From: Myoxocephalus aenaeus
Taxonomy: Eukaryota > Chordata > Actinopteri > Perciformes > Cottidae
DNA length: 64,000 nt
NCBI GenBank assembly: GCA_038501785.1
Contig: JBAMJR010000084.1
Span: 806,001-870,000, forward strand
Direction: 5' to 3'
Part shown: in pieces, positions 63,184 through 64,000 of the stretch
How positions within the stretch are numbered: position 1 is the stretch's first letter
How the letters are laid out: each line of letters starts with the position of its first letter
Position numbers and translations under genes: made by a program
The notes under the pieces: generated by a model
The model's database searches: none
Seen by the model: only the letters and a program-made list of their open reading frames with translations
Told to the model about the DNA's origin: nothing

Positions 63184-63230
63184 ACAGCCAAGTCTGTGCT
63201 GCCAGGGGCAGGGCACCATACCATGGTGCG
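63184..63230 (+). other. candidate 47-bp exon of an unidentified + strand transcript
   Basis: Preceded by a strong pyrimidine tract and acceptor (TTTCTTTGTATCCACAG) and followed by donor GTAAGC. All three frames are open; frame 1 reads TAKSVLPGAGHHTMVR. It contains ATACCATGG, with A at -3 and G at +4, so it could hold a start codon. No family is recognised and no partner exon was found in the remaining 770 bp. Confidence 0.3.
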
Positions 63231-64000
63231 GTAAGCTGTTTAACCTACATGAAAGTGTCACCACTGAATAGAAAGGATGAACCCTTCTCTCTGGTCACCA
63301 TATCCTTCTCAAAAATCATTTGAAGTTAAGCTCTGTGCTAAATGAATCTCTGGTCTGCTCAGATAAGATGTACTCTACAGGAGACGTTTCGACGGCTTGG
63401 CTTTGTTTGGTGATAAAAATTGCTCAAAATGCAGATTAGCTTTTCTGAGAATATAAACCATCAAAGACAAAATAAATGTTTGTGAAGTGTGTGTGTATAT
63501 TTTGATTAGAGCACACGAGTGTTAGACAAATTCTGGGAATTTTGATTTACCTTTAGTTAAGACAGTTCATTTTGATTTCTCGGACCTTTTGAAATTCTTC
63601 ATTGTAGAAACCAATGATGAAAGATTGTAAAAAATGTAATATTTAATCTTGCGCTGTAAATTTGCCAAAACAAAATAAAAACAGGAAAGCCTGGATGTCT
63701 TCCAGCATAAGATTGAGAGGGTTAAATGATGTTGAACCTGATACAAACTAATCTCTGCAAAGGCTCCATCCTTGTTGTCCTCACATTACAGACATGAGAA
63801 GACATCGGCCAGACACTTCAAAGCATTGGGAGGAGAATAATCACTTTCAGAATTAGTGGTTTCCTTTTGGCTTATCCCCTTTGCTGAGAATTTCTTGAAT
63901 GTAAATAGCCGTTTGCGTGGATTTCATCAGTTTTGACCACACCCTTCCATCGCACAAGCCAAACTGTCTCGTCTCACTGAAATCCTTGCAACCTTATCAC
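63231..64000. other. right-end non-coding sequence
   Basis: AT-rich, no exon, repeat family or RNA gene recognised. It would be intron if the 63184-63230 segment is an exon. Confidence 0.5.

Overview
This window is vertebrate nuclear DNA, almost certainly from a ray-finned (probably acanthomorph) fish. It has split genes with GT-AG introns, long CA/GT and AT microsatellites, and fragments resembling several high-copy teleost interspersed repeats. There is no sign of bacterial operons, CRISPR arrays or phage.

Left end (about 1-4.3 kb, + strand): the last coding exon and 3'UTR of pphln1 (periphilin-1, a HUSH silencing-complex subunit), preceded by intron. Immediately tail to tail with it, on the - strand, is a complete coding region for prickle1 (planar cell polarity protein). 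Its seven coding exons lie between 11157 and 4972. All splice junctions join in frame to give an 852-residue protein: PET domain, three LIM domains and a C-terminal CIIS prenylation box. The poly(A) signals of the two genes are less than 100 bp apart. The pphln1/prickle1 neighbourhood matches the tetrapod arrangement.

11.2-28.8 kb: the 5' non-coding part of prickle1. One probable 5'UTR exon ends at 15937, with a short upstream ORF and GC-rich sequence behind it. A second candidate distal first exon/promoter lies at about 28.36-28.72 kb. The rest is intron-like, with repeats, hairpins and one small CpG-dense patch.

28.8-64 kb: no recognisable protein-coding gene. This agrees with the large gene-poor interval upstream of PRICKLE1 in other vertebrates. 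It holds many microsatellites, a 29-base G run, decayed teleost repeats and one clearly delimited hAT-type DNA transposon (55033-56517). That element has an exact 8-bp target duplication and remnants resembling the two ends of a transposase. A 47-bp segment with good splice signals at 63184-63230 may be an exon of an unidentified + strand transcript. I found no convincing new biological system. The most informative observations are the hAT copy, the alternative 5' ends and start codons of prickle1, and the tight convergent gene ends.
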